Assembly (NCBI GenBank): GCA_030017395.1
Contig: JASEIZ010000145.1
Location: forward strand, 1-5,701
Length of the DNA: 5,701 nucleotides
Direction: 5' to 3'
Source: Desulfobacterales bacterium
GTDB lineage: Bacteria > Desulfobacterota > Desulfobacteria > Desulfobacterales > ETH-SRB1
The notes beneath the pieces were generated by a model that was not told the DNA's origin, did no database searches, and saw only the letters and a list, made by a program, of their open reading frames with translations. The translations under genes and the position numbers were made by a program. This document shows positions 5,432 to 5,701 of this stretch, one piece after another (position 1 is the stretch's first letter; the number at the start of each line of letters is the position of its first letter).

Positions 5432-5701
5432 ATTTGGATATAAAGCGCATTTTCGCTGGTGCCTACAAAAGTTTTGACTTTCAGATTTTGTTTGAGAGCC
5501 TTGAAAAACAGTTCAATCTGCCAACGGTCTTTATAAATTGCAGATATGGTGGTTGCGCCAAAATCCAGGTGGTTCGTAAGCAAGACGATTTCTCTGCTTT
5601 TTTCTTTATCCCAAACCACCACTCGGCGTAAAACATGCGGGCAGTTTGTCTGGGCTTTCTGGCCTGCAAACACAATGGATTGGTCAGCCAAGATATTTCG
5701 A
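5197..5701 (-). CDS. IS4-type DDE transposase, C-terminal part (5' end outside the window)
   Basis: The frame is open from the right edge to TGA at 5197-5199 on the minus strand (167 visible codons). The TTG at 5689-5691 is an internal Leu, not a start. The diagnostic IS4-type signature Y-(2)-R-(3)-E-(6)-K is exact: Y56, R59, E63 and K70 of the visible fragment in YKDRWQIELFFKALK, with E63 (codon 5512-5514) as the catalytic Glu of the DDE triad. It is followed by LKVKTFVGTSENALYIQIWTAL, typical of this transposase group, then hydrophobic helices and a C-terminal tail. The first two catalytic Asp residues would be in the part beyond the window. No frameshift or internal stop is visible in the fragment, so the element may be intact and recent. 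Confidence 0.92.
   Translation of the reverse strand, partial: RNILADQSIVFAGQKAQTNCPHVLRRVVVWDKEKSREIVLLTNHLDFGATTISAIYKDRWQIELFFKALKQNLKVKTFVGTSENALYIQIWTALIAMLLIKYLQFKSKFQWSLSNLVAFLRWNLFTYRNLWDWIDRPFDVLPIVPKSVQYLLPFTGVGQHLLLKTTT

Larger units (their letters stand above)
5112..5701 (-). mobile_element. IS4-type insertion sequence, one end and transposase 3' part (continues past the right edge)
   Basis: The element starts where PrmA-like homology stops. I place its end near CATTGCTGTCC (5112-5122), uncertain by several bases. This end lies downstream of the transposase stop: the gene on the minus strand reads toward the methyltransferase gene, leaving about 85 non-coding bases between its TGA and the element end. 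Only one end is visible, so neither the terminal inverted repeat nor a target duplication can be verified. The orientation is opposite to the interrupted gene. Confidence 0.78.

Noticed and set aside
5434..5631. Plus-strand open frame inside the IS
   Set aside because: Complement of the transposase region containing the exact YREK signature; shadow.
5689..5691. TTG as the start of the transposase
   Set aside because: The frame stays open to the window edge (Arg-Asn-Ile before it) and the fragment lacks the two catalytic Asp residues, so the gene continues outside.
1..5701. CRISPR array, tRNA or rRNA gene
   Set aside because: No regularly spaced repeats, cloverleaf-like segment or rRNA-like sequence seen on reading through the window.

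Overview
The window reads as a piece of Gram-negative chromosome, most likely from a Desulfobacterota (Desulfobacterales-like) bacterium. That placement is an inference. It rests on the yidC-jag-mnmE gene order, the delta-type YidC with Lys rather than Arg in the insertase groove, and the YkgJ / small conserved protein / PrmA-like trio, which resembles genes I associate with sulfate reducers. No rRNA or lineage-defining marker is present.

Layout, left to right. (1) Bases 3-1112 hold the 3' two thirds of yidC; the reading frame is open to the left edge, so its true start is outside the window. (2) Bases 1128-1895 hold jag (KhpB-type Jag_N + KH + R3H RNA-binding protein), 15 nt after yidC and preceded by a strong GGAGG. 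(3) Bases 1930-3306 hold a full-length mnmE (tRNA-modifying GTPase); a TTG-start version would overlap the end of jag. (4) Bases 3307-3514 are intergenic. They open, immediately after the mnmE stop codon, with a perfect 16-bp palindrome TGTTTCACGTGAAACA that matches the conserved ParB-binding parS site. The rest is AT-rich, with a degenerate inverted CACGAAA-type repeat and a small hairpin just before the next Shine-Dalgarno sequence. (5) Bases 3515-5129 hold a tightly coupled trio: a YkgJ-type cysteine-cluster protein, a 116-aa uncharacterised conserved-looking protein, and a PrmA-like methyltransferase. The genes overlap as ATGA and GTGA, which suggests translational coupling. (6) The PrmA-like gene stops abruptly just after its SAM-binding core, where an IS4-type insertion sequence begins (about 5112). 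The IS transposase lies on the minus strand and runs off the right edge.

Functionally, the left half is the classic 'yidC end' of an oriC-proximal cluster (membrane protein insertion, RNA binding, tRNA wobble-uridine modification), and the parS site fits an origin-proximal position. mnmG, rsmG, parA and parB, which often follow, are absent here. The right half is an accessory operon of unknown role whose last gene has been broken by a transposon. The two most notable points are the parS site stranded without parAB, and the cysteine-cluster/methyltransferase operon, whose methyltransferase has a non-canonical N-terminal domain and is interrupted by the IS.
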